From NCBI GenBank assembly GCA_003225455.1, contig QIAB01000023.1, positions 1,875 through 37,063 on the forward strand: a stretch of 35,189 bases of DNA. The letters run 5' to 3'. The notes beneath the pieces were generated by a model. That model was given only the letters and a program-made list of their open reading frames with translations. It was not told where the DNA came from and did no database searches. The stretch comes from Acidobacteriota bacterium (GTDB lineage: Bacteria; Acidobacteriota; Terriglobia; Terriglobales; Acidobacteriaceae). Positions 1-8,282 of the stretch are shown one piece after another (positions within the stretch are counted from its first letter, which is position 1; every line of letters starts with the position of its first letter). The translations under genes and the position numbers were made by a program.

Positions 1-1
1 T

Positions 2-622
2 CAAATTAGTCCGAACGATGCCGAAGCGCACAACTTGTATGCTTGGTATCTCGTATCCGTTAAGCGCTTCGATGATGGAATTACAGAATCTCAGCTTGCC
101 CGCAAGCTTGATCCACTCTCTTCGGAGACAAATTTCCTGCTCGGCCAAAACTTTTATCTGGCGCGCCGCTACGACCTTGCCATGAACCAGCTCCGCACCA
201 CGATTGCGCTGGACGCCAGTCTTTGGGTTGCGCACGATGAACTGGGCTGGCTGTACGAGGAACAGCACGACTTTCCGCGCGCCATCGCGGAATTCGAGAA
301 AGCTCGCAAGCTCGAGCCCAACGTTGCGGAACCGCTCGCATCGCTGGGTCGTGCCTTTGCGCTCTCAGGTCAAGCGGAGAAAGCTCGCCAAGTCTTAACT
401 CAACTGGAGAACATGCGTGACAAAATTCACGTTACGCCCTACAACGTGGCTTCGATCTACGCCGCGCTCGGCGATAAGGAGGAGGCCCTCGCTCAGTTGC
501 AAAAGGCCTATGAGGAGCGCTCTTTCTACCTCACGTGGCTTGCTGTCGATCCACAATTAGACAGCTTGCGCTCCGATCCGCGATTCCAGGATTTGCTCCG
601 CCGGCTTGGCCTCCCTCACTAG
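2..622 (+). CDS. TPR-repeat protein, C-terminal part (5' end outside window)
   Basis: The reading frame is open from the left edge, so the start lies outside the window; the first visible residues read QISPNDAEAHNLYAWYLVSV. The visible ~206 residues are tandem tetratricopeptide helices, with TPR-like units around ARRYDLAMNQLRTTIALD, HDFPRAIAEFEKARKLEP and GDKEEALAQLQKAYEERS. The end, with LTWLAVDPQLDSLRSDPRF, is the usual tail of large acidobacterial proteins in which a Ser/Thr kinase or winged-helix DNA-binding domain precedes a TPR array. That N-terminal domain cannot be seen, so whether it is a kinase or a regulator is open. TPRs mediate protein-protein contacts. The gene ends 13 bases before the convergent histidine decarboxylase gene. 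Confidence 0.8.
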   Translation, partial: QISPNDAEAHNLYAWYLVSVKRFDDGITESQLARKLDPLSSETNFLLGQNFYLARRYDLAMNQLRTTIALDASLWVAHDELGWLYEEQHDFPRAIAEFEKARKLEPNVAEPLASLGRAFALSGQAEKARQVLTQLENMRDKIHVTPYNVASIYAALGDKEEALAQLQKAYEERSFYLTWLAVDPQLDSLRSDPRFQDLLRRLGLPH

Positions 623-635
623 TTCATCCTCACAA

Positions 636-1568
636 TTACGAGGCGGCGCGGTGTTCGGCCGTCTCTTCGTCAGTCCCGGCCACCAATGGAGGCAGTTTCA
701 CTGCTTTCTCCCACTGGGAGATTGTCATGTCAATGATCGAAGAAGCAGGCTGGTTTGCCGGAACCGCATTTTTCGCCAACACTACGTAAGGAGCGCACGT
801 GAGCGAGCAGCCGACGTGGTTCGCGGACGCAAACTGGTACTTATAGCCACAGAATATTTTGCTGTACACCACGCCTTGATCCACTCCACACATCACCATG
901 CTCTTCGTCACGTTATGCTGAGTTTTTTCGAGGTACTTAATGACTTCCGCTTCCGGAGTGTTTTGGTTGCCGTAGGAGTTGCAATCTTCAATGAAGAGAT
1001 TGGCGGCAGTCTCGCGGTCATCGGCGATGGCCAGGGCAATCGCGGCCCAAACCCACGTCGGGCCGTTGGCCGTCGTGTTCTTGTTTGCACAAATAACGTG
1101 AGCGCCAGGCATGGGCGGAAAGCGCCTCTGTTTTTCAGTCCCAAATAGCCTCATCGCACAATCCAGCAGCGGCTTCACCGGAAATACTGGAATTCGCTTC
1201 CCGGCTTTCGGCTCGTCCTGATAGTACATGGGCTTCAGGCTGCCGTTGGCGATCTGGTCAGCAACGGCGAGGTGGTATCCCCAAACTGCGCCATTCACTC
1301 CACAAAACGAAGACGCCGTGAGCATATTGATCTGCCCAATGTATGCGTCGTTTTTCTCGCAGCGATCGTAGGAAACAATGCCTTCCGTTCCGGGATCCAG
1401 ACCAGCCGTGCTTACTACGCCGGTCGAAAGTTTCAGGGTTGAGATGTAGCCATAGCCGCTTGCTCCGGGATTCGAATAGCCCATGCAATAGGGATCGAAC
1501 GGGCCTACCGCGCCATTGACGACTTCGGGCAGAGGAAGGACGGGATCCTTAAGCTTAATTTCTGTCAT
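636..1568 (-). CDS. hdcA: Pyruvoyl-dependent histidine decarboxylase proenzyme
   Basis: The enzyme decarboxylates L-histidine to histamine with a covalently bound pyruvoyl group instead of PLP. The 310-residue length equals that of the Lactobacillus 30a enzyme as I recall it. The signature GIVSYDRCEKNDAYIGQINM followed by TASSFCGVNGAVWGY is nearly superimposable on that protein. Autocleavage would fall between Ser86 and Ser87, giving a beta chain and a pyruvoyl-capped alpha chain. Tyr67-Asp68 match the substrate-site Tyr62-Asp63, and Phe192 and Glu194 in LFIED match Phe195 and the catalytic Glu197. The ATG has a strong Shine-Dalgarno (GAGAGGAG about 6 bases upstream). There is no antiporter (HdcP) or histidyl-tRNA synthetase neighbour as in lactic acid bacteria, so a role in acid stress or amine signalling is unproven. 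The family call is firm; substrate identity is inferred. Confidence 0.88.
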   Translation of the reverse strand: MTEIKLKDPVLPLPEVVNGAVGPFDPYCMGYSNPGASGYGYISTLKLSTGVVSTAGLDPGTEGIVSYDRCEKNDAYIGQINMLTASSFCGVNGAVWGYHLAVADQIANGSLKPMYYQDEPKAGKRIPVFPVKPLLDCAMRLFGTEKQRRFPPMPGAHVICANKNTTANGPTWVWAAIALAIADDRETAANLFIEDCNSYGNQNTPEAEVIKYLEKTQHNVTKSMVMCGVDQGVVYSKIFCGYKYQFASANHVGCSLTCAPYVVLAKNAVPANQPASSIIDMTISQWEKAVKLPPLVAGTDEETAEHRAAS

Positions 1569-1755
1569 GATTGACTCCTCTCTTGATGAGTAATTCGATT
1601 CGAAATGTTGGAGAGACCTAGGTACCGATGGGACCGCAACTCAAATCAGGCTTGCCGCGGAAGCGAGCGACATAGTACCACGGGCTCGGAAGAAGAGATA
1701 GAACTTACAACTTCTCTGAGCGGGCGGCGAAAATCAGAGAACTTGATGAGTAAGA

Positions 1756-2589
1756 TCAAACCAGAACTTGGAGCAGCGCTCGATTGCGGGTCGACCGCCT
1801 GAAGGACCGCAGGAAAGCTTCAGCGAACTGGGCACGGCTATGCTTGTCTGGAATGGGAGCCGAAACACGACTGGGATATTCGTCGTAAGTACGCCCATCT
1901 AGTTCTCTACCCGTCTTGGCCTTTCGCACTCCGCCCCATTGTTTGAAAAAGAATGGGACACCGCAGCTCCGGCATTGTTCACGGATTGACAGAACCCATT
2001 CTTTTTTCATCGGGCGAGCGCGGGGCCCGCTTTCGCCTCCAACAATCACCCAGTTGATGCCCGAGAAGTCTATTTCCCCGAGATCTTCTAGAAGCGGCTC
2101 GATTGATAAAAAACGTACTTTTGCGGGCGACTGCTGCAAATGCCCCACTCTCGGCAGACCATACCTGCGGTTCTCCACACTCACTCCCCACCAGATGTTT
2201 TCCCGATCCGCAGCAAACTGCAGCTTTCCATTCAACAGGTCGCGCAACCGCTCCGATCTTTTTGTGAGCACCTGATATGTATGCCAATCCGCAATCGTCA
2301 TCACCCGCGAGACAGCTTCTACGTATTCGTCCGGCACCCCTGCGTGAAACAAATCACTCATCGAATTCACAAAGACGAGCTTAGGCGAGCGCCATAGAAA
2401 AGGTTCGTTGAGCTTTTCTGGAACCAAACGCAAATCGAAGCCTTGTTCGTAGGGATGGCCCTTCACCCCGCGAAACCGCTCCGCGAATGTCTCCGCATAG
2501 CAATGCTTGCAGCCTGGGCTGATCTTCGTGCAGCCGCGGACAGGATTCCAAGAAGCGTCGGTCCACTCGATTTGGGAGTGCTCACTCAT
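1756..2589 (-). CDS. Three-Cys-motif protein, phage Gp37/Gp68 family (DUF5131)
   Basis: The 277-residue protein opens with IEWTDASWNPVRGC and carries the three-cysteine motif C20-x6-C27-x2-C30 (GCTKISPGCKHCYAE). This is the hallmark of the DUF5131 (Gp37/Gp68) family and resembles the iron-sulfur site of radical SAM enzymes. Further conserved blocks are LVFVNSMSDLFH, YQVLTKRSERL, IWWGVSVEN, RFLSIEPLLEDL, WVIVGGESGPRARPM and FFFKQWGG. The length is normal for the family and the product looks intact. Biochemical function is unknown; the radical SAM-like reading is inference. It is divergent from the tcmP-like gene across 262 bases of non-coding DNA, and that pairing is a recurrent neighbourhood for both families. 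The Shine-Dalgarno is weak and close (AAAGG, 2 bases from ATG). No other phage gene is nearby, despite the phage-derived family name. Confidence 0.85.
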   Translation of the reverse strand: MSEHSQIEWTDASWNPVRGCTKISPGCKHCYAETFAERFRGVKGHPYEQGFDLRLVPEKLNEPFLWRSPKLVFVNSMSDLFHAGVPDEYVEAVSRVMTIADWHTYQVLTKRSERLRDLLNGKLQFAADRENIWWGVSVENRRYGLPRVGHLQQSPAKVRFLSIEPLLEDLGEIDFSGINWVIVGGESGPRARPMKKEWVLSIREQCRSCGVPFFFKQWGGVRKAKTGRELDGRTYDEYPSRVSAPIPDKHSRAQFAEAFLRSFRRSTRNRALLQVLV

Positions 2590-2851
2590 GACCTTTTCGA
2601 GACGACATTTTCATAGTACCGATGACCTTGGTAAAGTAAAGCACACACAAAAACTGCTTAAGCTTATCAACTTAGACTCCCACGCTCGATCCCGCAACGT
2701 TCTTCCAACGGATTATACGCTGTTATTCGTCTTTTATTCGCCCCGCCTCGTCGTTTCCGCGCAAAGATAGTTTGTGATGTTCACACGTTAGGACGATCTG
2801 AGAGAATTTTACTCACACGTCCCCAGATGAGACTGGAGGACTTTCAGGGTA

Positions 2852-3802
2852 GTGACTTCTCAGGACGAATTCGGTGGTGCGTGGACGCAGCAGAAACTTG
2901 GAGCGCTGGGCAAGTATTTGCAGGCATACACAACCATTTTCAAACGAAATCCCCGAGCTCAGTTTTATTCCATCAGCTACGTTGATGCGTTCGCTGGTAC
3001 TGGGACCCTCCAAAGGCCGGAACTTGGCAGATTGGCCGACCTCATTCCGGAATTCGAGCCTCCGTTCGACGAATATGTATTTATCGAGAAGAGCGCTGCA
3101 AAGTGCAGGGAACTACGGGCGATTGCGGCCGGCCAGCCACCAAGAAACATAAAAAATTTGAACGAGGATGCGAACAGCGCAATTCTGAAATGGTGTAAGA
3201 GCTTTGATGCCGGGCGCCAGCGCGCTGTGGTATTCTTAGACCCCTTTGGCGCGTCTGTGAAGTGGGAGGTGATTGCTGCGCTGGGTCGGACTCACGCAGT
3301 GGATTTGTGGGTGCTATTTCCATACTCCGCGATAAACAGAATGCTCGTACGTGACCGCAAGCCACCTGAACCATGGGCCCGGCGACTTACCGCAGTCTTT
3401 GGGACACGAGAATGGGAGAAGGCCTTCTACTCTACGAGCGCATTTCCATCTCTGCTCGATTCGACGCAGCGGGTTGAACTGATACACAAGTCCGCTGATT
3501 ACCCCGACATCACTGACTTCTTCATAGCACGATTGAAAAATGAATTTAAGGCGGTGAGTAAGCCGTTGCCACTCTACAACTCAAACGGCTCTCTATTATT
3601 TATGTTTTTTTTCGCTGCCGGGAATAAGCGAAGCGCTAAAACGGGCCTAACAATTGCGAACAGCATTATAGGCGGTTGCCCTTCGCGGCTTCGCGTCCCT
3701 CGATTTTGTGCCTTTCTGAGGGAAACAGTTCACAGCGGTATGTTCCCATGCTTCTTCGCCGGGTTCTTATCCCGTTTCGTGCCCAGCATTTCCAGTGCTT
3801 GA
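2852..3802 (+). CDS. tcmP: Three-Cys-motif partner protein TcmP (methyltransferase-like)
   Basis: The 316-residue product matches the three-Cys-motif partner family: [19 protein letters not shown] near the start and [15 protein letters not shown] at residues 43-57. What can be seen resembles a class I SAM-dependent methyltransferase core: DAFAGTG (45-51, motif I), an acidic FIEK at 78-80 (motif II), NEDA (104-107) and [13 protein letters not shown] (127-138, motif IV-like DPF). Translation starts at GTG, with GGAGG about 12 bases upstream. Family homology seems to stop near [18 protein letters not shown]. The last ~40 residues look non-native and lie antisense to the end of the carboxyltransferase gene, overlapping it by 73 bases, so the original stop may have been lost. 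The catalytic role is not known; methylation of a modified nucleic acid or peptide with its divergent partner is only a hypothesis. Confidence 0.82.
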   Translation: MTSQDEFGGAWTQQKLGALGKYLQAYTTIFKRNPRAQFYSISYVDAFAGTGTLQRPELGRLADLIPEFEPPFDEYVFIEKSAAKCRELRAIAAGQPPRNIKNLNEDANSAILKWCKSFDAGRQRAVVFLDPFGASVKWEVIAALGRTHAVDLWVLFPYSAINRMLVRDRKPPEPWARRLTAVFGTREWEKAFYSTSAFPSLLDSTQRVELIHKSADYPDITDFFIARLKNEFKAVSKPLPLYNSNGSLLFMFFFAAGNKRSAKTGLTIANSIIGGCPSRLRVPRFCAFLRETVHSGMFPCFFAGFLSRFVPSISSA

Positions 3803-5280
3803 ATTAGCTTCTTGCGAGTCTCGCGCGGCTGGATCACGGCATCCACAAATCCGCGCTCGGCGGCTACATAAGGATTTGCAAAGCGCTCGCGGAATTCTTC
3901 GATCTTTTTTTGGCGGACCGCGTCGCGATTTTCTGCATTCTCGAGTTCACGTTTATAAACAATGTCCACTGCGCTTTCCGGTCCCATGACGGCAATCTCG
4001 GCAGTTGGCCAGGCATAGTTCACATCCGTGCGAATATGTTTGGACGCCATCACGCAATAGGCTCCGCCATATGCCTTGCGTGTGATCACCGTAACTTTGG
4101 GCACGGTCGCCTCGGCAAACGCGTAGAGCAGTTTCGCGCCGTGTTTAATGATCCCTCCGTACTCCTGGTTTGTCCCGGGTAAAAATCCTGGCACATCTTC
4201 GAACGTCACCAGCGGAATATTGAAACAATCGCAGAAACGCACAAAGCGCGCGCCTTTGAGCGATGCATTAATGTCCAACGTGCCGGCTAGAAACGCAGGC
4301 TGATTGGCCACGATGCCTACGGGCCTGCCGTTCAGGCGGGCAAATCCAACAACAATATTCTTCGCGAAATGCTCTTGCACTTCGAAGAAGTAGCCATCGT
4401 CGACTACGGCATTGATGACGTCTTTCATGTCGTAGGGAAGATTCGATTGGTCGGGCACAATCGTATCCAGCCTTTGGTCGGCGCGATCAATCGGATCGTT
4501 ACAAACTTTTGTTGGCGCATCATCCAAATTGTTCGAGGGAACAAAACTCAGCAGTTCGCGGACCAGAGATAGACACTCCGCGTCATCCTGAGCCATGAAG
4601 TGTGCAACTCCGGAGGTCTCATTGTGCGCCTGCGCCCCGCCTAACTGATCTTTGGTCACTTCTTCATGGGTCACAGCCTTGATCACATCCGGTCCGGTGA
4701 TGAACATGTACGAAGTCTTGTTCACCATCACAATGAAATCCGTAATCGCCGGCGAATACACCGCGCCTCCCGCGCACGGACCCATGATCGCGGAAATCTG
4801 CGGAATCACTCCGCTGTACAGCGTGTTCCGCAAAAAAATATCCGCGTAACCGGCGAGCGACATCACTCCTTCCTGAATGCGCGCGCCGCCGGAGTCATTC
4901 AGTCCTATGAGCGGCGCGCCCATTTTTGCCGCCAGGTCCATGATCTTCACAATCTTCGCCGCATTGGCCTCGGAAAGCGATCCACCAAACACGGTGAAGT
5001 CCTGAGCGAAGACGAACACCAGGCGTCCTTCGATCCGTCCGTAGCCGGTGATGAATCCGTCTCCGTAATATTTCTGCTCCTCCATGCCAAAATCATGCGA
5101 ACGGTGTGTGACCAGCTTATCCGTCTCCTCGAACGTGCCCTCATCGAGCAGAAATTCGACTCGTTCGCGCGCGCTCATTTTGCTTTCTTTGTGCTGCCGC
5201 TCGCGACGCTGCGCTCCGCCACCCTCTTCGGCCAGGCCGTCGCGCTTTTTTAGCTCTTGAAGTTTCTGTTCGAGATTCAT
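3730..5280 (-). CDS. Acyl-CoA carboxylase carboxyltransferase (beta) subunit
   Basis: The 516-residue protein is the carboxyltransferase of a biotin-dependent acyl-CoA carboxylase (propionyl-/acetyl-/methylcrotonyl-CoA type), transferring CO2 from carboxybiotin to acyl-CoA. It is a full-length tandem crotonase-fold protein: [18 protein letters not shown] at the start, the N-half acyl-CoA site ([26 protein letters not shown]), and the C-half biotin site ([35 protein letters not shown]). The ATG at 5280 is preferred over an upstream start because [13 protein letters not shown] is the typical N-terminus. A TATAAT lies only 9 bases upstream, so the leader may be extremely short. PccB-type specificity is likely but not provable from sequence. 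Its biotin carboxylase and carrier partners may be those at 22.5-24.5 kb. Confidence 0.92.
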   Translation of the reverse strand: MNLEQKLQELKKRDGLAEEGGGAQRRERQHKESKMSARERVEFLLDEGTFEETDKLVTHRSHDFGMEEQKYYGDGFITGYGRIEGRLVFVFAQDFTVFGGSLSEANAAKIVKIMDLAAKMGAPLIGLNDSGGARIQEGVMSLAGYADIFLRNTLYSGVIPQISAIMGPCAGGAVYSPAITDFIVMVNKTSYMFITGPDVIKAVTHEEVTKDQLGGAQAHNETSGVAHFMAQDDAECLSLVRELLSFVPSNNLDDAPTKVCNDPIDRADQRLDTIVPDQSNLPYDMKDVINAVVDDGYFFEVQEHFAKNIVVGFARLNGRPVGIVANQPAFLAGTLDINASLKGARFVRFCDCFNIPLVTFEDVPGFLPGTNQEYGGIIKHGAKLLYAFAEATVPKVTVITRKAYGGAYCVMASKHIRTDVNYAWPTAEIAVMGPESAVDIVYKRELENAENRDAVRQKKIEEFRERFANPYVAAERGFVDAVIQPRETRKKLIQALEMLGTKRDKNPAKKHGNIPL

Positions 5281-5289
5281 GGTGGGGAG

Positions 5290-5295
5290 ATTATA
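5290..5295 (-). promoter_or_regulatory. Possible -10 element of the carboxyltransferase gene
   Basis: TATAAT on the minus strand sits 9 bases before the ATG at 5280. No good -35 is visible at the right distance. If used, the transcript would have a leader of only 2-3 bases. Confidence 0.3.
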
Positions 5296-5323
5296 GGTGA
5301 GGTATGGCGGTGATTGATGGAGA

Positions 5324-5382
5324 ACGGGCGTCTCGCCCGTCATCTTTTTTATGCGCCGGCACGGCACGGGCGAGAACGCCCG
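5324..5382. repeat. Inverted pair of GC-rich hairpin repeats
   Basis: Two copies of one short palindromic motif lie in opposite orientation between the carboxyltransferase gene and the secreted-protein gene. The first hairpin (5324-5340) has a 7-bp stem, ACGGGCG/CGCCCGT, with loop TCT. The second (5367-5382) has a 6-bp stem, CGGGCG/CGCCCG, with loop AGAA. The reverse complement of copy one matches copy two almost throughout (ACGGGCGAGA, CGCCCG). A T6 tract follows copy one on the plus strand, but no plus-strand gene ends there. The pattern resembles REP/BIME-type interspersed elements. Confidence 0.6.
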
Positions 5383-5396
5383 CGCCTGGATCGGTC

Positions 5397-5981
5397 TCAC
5401 TCCATCGTGGATCCCAGCGGCTGGTACTTATACTTTTTACCGTCCCAAAAGATCGCGGAAACCGTGCCTTCGCCCTCACGGGCCTCTTCCGCATAAATCG
5501 CCATCACGGTTTTCTTGCGCACAGTCAGTTTCTTCACGGCAAGCTGCTTGAAGGGAAGATTGATAACGATAAATTTTGCTTTCGGCTCGGCCGCGCGCCA
5601 GCCATCAGCGCCCACGCCATGGATAATCAGCAAGGCCAGCCCACGCCGCTGCGGATCTTCAGAGGCGAACTTCGTCGTAACCTTGGGATCGCCATATCCG
5701 AAGAACGCATCGTAGGGATCGATTACTTTGTAATTGTCCTCCGCTTCATCCATCAGCGGATTCGCACAACGCGCCACAATCACCACGTCCTCCACGCCGT
5801 CACCGTTCAAATCGGCCGTCAGCGGCTGTGGACCAGGCTCAAGGCTGCAAGTCGACCCAAACTTTTTTTGCACGAAGTCATTGTCCACGGCTTGCGATGC
5901 AGGCTTTACGGCTGGCTGCGCGAAGGCGGTTGATAAAGAATAAGACGCGAGGAAAAGAAGGATGCAGATACGAAGGAACAT
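5397..5981 (-). CDS. Secreted protein of unknown function with Ca-binding-like loop
   Basis: The 194-residue protein begins [20 protein letters not shown] followed by AQPAVK, a clear Sec signal peptide with likely cleavage after AFA. The mature part contains [18 protein letters not shown] (about residues 53-70), a DxNxDGxxD loop as found in FG-GAP/EF-hand-like calcium sites, and a paired Cys (46 and 72) that could form a disulfide. The rest is predicted beta-rich with no enzyme motif I recognise. The stop lies 116 bases upstream of the carboxyltransferase start, with the hairpin-repeat pair between them, so co-transcription is uncertain. It appears intact. The family is not recognised beyond a periplasmic or secreted VCBS/FG-GAP-like fold. 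Confidence 0.75.
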   Translation of the reverse strand: MFLRICILLFLASYSLSTAFAQPAVKPASQAVDNDFVQKKFGSTCSLEPGPQPLTADLNGDGVEDVVIVARCANPLMDEAEDNYKVIDPYDAFFGYGDPKVTTKFASEDPQRRGLALLIIHGVGADGWRAAEPKAKFIVINLPFKQLAVKKLTVRKKTVMAIYAEEAREGEGTVSAIFWDGKKYKYQPLGSTME

Positions 5982-6062
5982 GGATCTACTCTAGACCACT
6001 TTCCCTGCATGCGACAGATACCGGAAAGGTGCGGCATCCGAGGTTGTTACGAAACCTGTGCC

Positions 6063-6146
6063 GTCGGCTGAAAGCCGACTCTGATTTTCCACTTACGCTT
6101 TCCCGGCACTCACGTGCCGGGCTTTCTTATGCCGCCGCTTCGCGGC
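6063..6146. repeat. Cluster of three small GC-rich hairpins (interspersed repeat)
   Basis: Three perfect hairpins lie within 84 bases of non-coding DNA: GTCGGCT/AGCCGAC with loop GAA (6063-6079), CCCGGCAC/GTGCCGGG with loop TCAC (6102-6121), and GCCGC/GCGGC with loop TTC (6134-6146). CTTTCTT follows the second stem, making it terminator-like on the plus strand, but both flanking genes run leftward. The arrangement is more like a mobile REP-type repeat than a regulatory element. Confidence 0.6.
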
Positions 6147-6216
6147 TGATGCCCCTCTTGTCCCAACGCTCAGCATTGCGGCAGAGTTTTCGTAACGGCC
6201 TCCATCTGCCCGGCGG

Positions 6217-7593
6217 TCACGCCCCCAATGCTCGCTGAATCGCTCCTGCGATCCCCTGCGCCAAACTCCTCATCCTTGCTTCCGACTCGGCTTCAACCAT
6301 CACTCGCGCCAGGGATTCCGTGCCCGAATAACGAACTACTACACGCCCATTCCCGTCGAGTTCGCGCTCTGCTGCGGTGATGGCTCTCTGAATTTCTGGA
6401 ACTTCCGCAAATGGTATTTTCTCGCGCACCCGAACGTTCTGAATGGTCTGAGGAAAAATTTTGAGGTCGGCAATCAACTCTGCCAAAGAATTCCCGTTGC
6501 GTACCATGACTTCCATTACTCGCAAAGCGGTCAGCAGGCCATCGCCAGTAGTAGCTTCGCCGTCCCGAAAAATTACATGCCCGGATTGCTCGCCACCAAG
6601 CGTCGCACCCGTCTTGAGCATTTCTTGCAAAACATACTTATCGCCTACGCTGGCTCGCAACATGCGAATGCCGGAATTGCGCAAGGCAATCTCTAATCCC
6701 ATGTTCGACATTGTCGTGGCCACAACGGTCGAGGCTTTCAGGGCCCCGCGAGACTGCATGTCGCGGGCGGCCAGTAGAAGCACGCCGTCCCCGTTCACGA
6801 CTTTGCCCGCTGCATCGCTGAACAAAGCGCGATCGGCATCGCCGTCAAACGTTACGCCAAGGTCGAATTGCCCATTCTTCTCCGCTATTGCGTGACCGAT
6901 CGTCTCGGGATGCAGTGCTCCGCAGCTTTCGTTGATGTTCCTGCCATCGGGTGTGGCATTGATGAACGTCGCCTCTACGCCGCAAGTACGGAACAGTTCG
7001 GGCGCTTCCGCCGTAGCTGCGCCATTCGCACAGTCCACCATAATTCGCAAGCGGCTTAAATCCGCGTGAGCACTCGCCGCCAACCACTCAATGTAATCCC
7101 GGCGCAGCTTCGCCTCGCCGGGCAAGCTGGGTATGGCGGGGAGTTCCGCGCCAACAGGATCCTGAGGATTCTTCAGGAGTCCAAAGATTTCCTGCTCGAT
7201 TGCCAGCTCGTGCGAATCGGGCAGCTTGAAGCCATCGCCCGAAAAGATTTTGATCCCGTTATCGGTCCACGGATTGTGGGAGGCAGAAATCACAACGCCG
7301 GCGGAGTATTTCCGCGAGCGGGCAAGATATGCCACGCCTGGTGTAGTAATCACGCCGGCGCTGTGGACTTCCACGCCCACGGAATTGAGCCCCAGCATCA
7401 CACGGTCCGCAATCCACGCGCTCGATTCCCGGGTGTCTTGGCCAACCACGGCCCGCGGCTTGGGCTTGCTTCGAACTAGGTCGTGCCCGAGAGCGCGTCC
7501 AATCAGATACGTGCTTTCCACGGTCAAGGGAAATTCGCCGGCAATTCCGCGAATTCCATCGGTTCCGAATAGCTGACGTGTTGGGGATCCCAT
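6217..7593 (-). CDS. glmM: Phosphoglucosamine mutase
   Basis: GlmM interconverts glucosamine-6-phosphate and glucosamine-1-phosphate on the route to UDP-GlcNAc, hence to peptidoglycan and LPS. The 458-residue protein has all alpha-D-phosphohexomutase landmarks: LFGTDGIRG (8-16), the phosphoserine loop VVISASHNPWTDNG (~96-109), the Mg loop FDGDADR (~244-250), the sugar loop GGEQSGH (~334-340) and the phosphate-binding loop RYSGTESLARVM near residue 420. The length is typical. It is the third gene of the leftward cdaA-cdaR-glmM operon, 14 bases after cdaR. GlmM binds and restrains CdaA in Firmicutes, and the conserved gene order suggests the same link here. Confidence 0.97.
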   Translation of the reverse strand: MGSPTRQLFGTDGIRGIAGEFPLTVESTYLIGRALGHDLVRSKPKPRAVVGQDTRESSAWIADRVMLGLNSVGVEVHSAGVITTPGVAYLARSRKYSAGVVISASHNPWTDNGIKIFSGDGFKLPDSHELAIEQEIFGLLKNPQDPVGAELPAIPSLPGEAKLRRDYIEWLAASAHADLSRLRIMVDCANGAATAEAPELFRTCGVEATFINATPDGRNINESCGALHPETIGHAIAEKNGQFDLGVTFDGDADRALFSDAAGKVVNGDGVLLLAARDMQSRGALKASTVVATTMSNMGLEIALRNSGIRMLRASVGDKYVLQEMLKTGATLGGEQSGHVIFRDGEATTGDGLLTALRVMEVMVRNGNSLAELIADLKIFPQTIQNVRVREKIPFAEVPEIQRAITAAERELDGNGRVVVRYSGTESLARVMVEAESEARMRSLAQGIAGAIQRALGA

Positions 7594-7607
7594 TTGGCGT
7601 GTAAAGC

Positions 7608-8279
7608 TCAGCGGCTGCGGCTGGCGCTCTTTTCCATAATAACCGTCACCCGGAGAGGGGCGGGGTGCAAAACTTGGATCAGCGGGTCGGAGACATAAGC
7701 TTTGGTGACGAACGTTCCCTGATCCAGGGTTCCGCTCACGTCTACTGGATCAGTGATCGCCGCCTCTATGGCCTCCACCCGCTTCTTCGGGCCGATGACG
7801 GTAATGCGAGGAGGGTCTACGATTACGCGCCCGATGCTGTATCCCGACGCGAAATTGCCGATAACCCGCGGATGGACCTCAAGCTCTCGTATCATTCTTG
7901 CATCGAAGGCGAGCCGGAGTTGGCTGGGGACAACCTGCTCAATTTCCAAATCATGCGGCGCTCGAATCTGATGAGCGCTCAAATCGAATGTGCGCTCGCC
8001 TTCGCGAGCACCGTTGAGATCAATTTCCGCGTGGATATCGGAAGGCCCCAGCCGGCGCACGATCCGTTCCGGCCCGCGCACCCGAATCTGAGCCTGGGGA
8101 ATGCTTTCGGAGCTGATCTCAAGGTTCTCCGGAAAATGGTGGAATTCAATCGGTACCTCGACCGCAACTTCCGCGACTGGATCGCGCGTCACCGCCAGCC
8201 ACAAGCCTACCGCAAGCGTCAGCGACAACAGCTTCAGCCCGATATTATGCAGAACGTAGCGATGAACAAAATCTTTCAT
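7608..8279 (-). CDS. cdaR: YbbR-domain regulator of diadenylate cyclase (CdaR)
   Basis: The 223-residue protein has one N-terminal membrane anchor (about residues 12-30, IGLKLLSLTLAVGLWLAV), then extracytoplasmic YbbR repeats. The repeat signatures are EVPIEFHHFPENLEI, QAQIRVRGPERIVRRL and, in the second unit, ITVIGPKKRVEAI and TDPVDVSGT. In Firmicutes such proteins are regulatory partners of CdaA. It sits 3 bases after cdaA and 14 before glmM, which is strong context. Two YbbR units are fewer than the four in Bacillus CdaR, as is common outside Firmicutes. Function is inferred from family and operon. Confidence 0.9.
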   Translation of the reverse strand: MKDFVHRYVLHNIGLKLLSLTLAVGLWLAVTRDPVAEVAVEVPIEFHHFPENLEISSESIPQAQIRVRGPERIVRRLGPSDIHAEIDLNGAREGERTFDLSAHQIRAPHDLEIEQVVPSQLRLAFDARMIRELEVHPRVIGNFASGYSIGRVIVDPPRITVIGPKKRVEAIEAAITDPVDVSGTLDQGTFVTKAYVSDPLIQVLHPAPLRVTVIMEKSASRSR

Positions 8280-8282
8280 GTA

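Noticed and set aside
636-1568. Pyruvoyl-dependent arginine decarboxylase
   Set aside because: Those enzymes are much shorter (about 150-195 residues) and lack the SYDR...AYIGQINM block; length and motifs match histidine decarboxylase.
1756-3802. Prophage remnant
   Set aside because: The Gp37/Gp68 family name comes from a phage, but there is no integrase, structural gene, att site or tRNA target nearby.
5324-5349. Terminator-like hairpin plus T6 on the plus strand
   Set aside because: No plus-strand gene ends upstream; a matching inverted copy nearby makes an interspersed repeat more likely.
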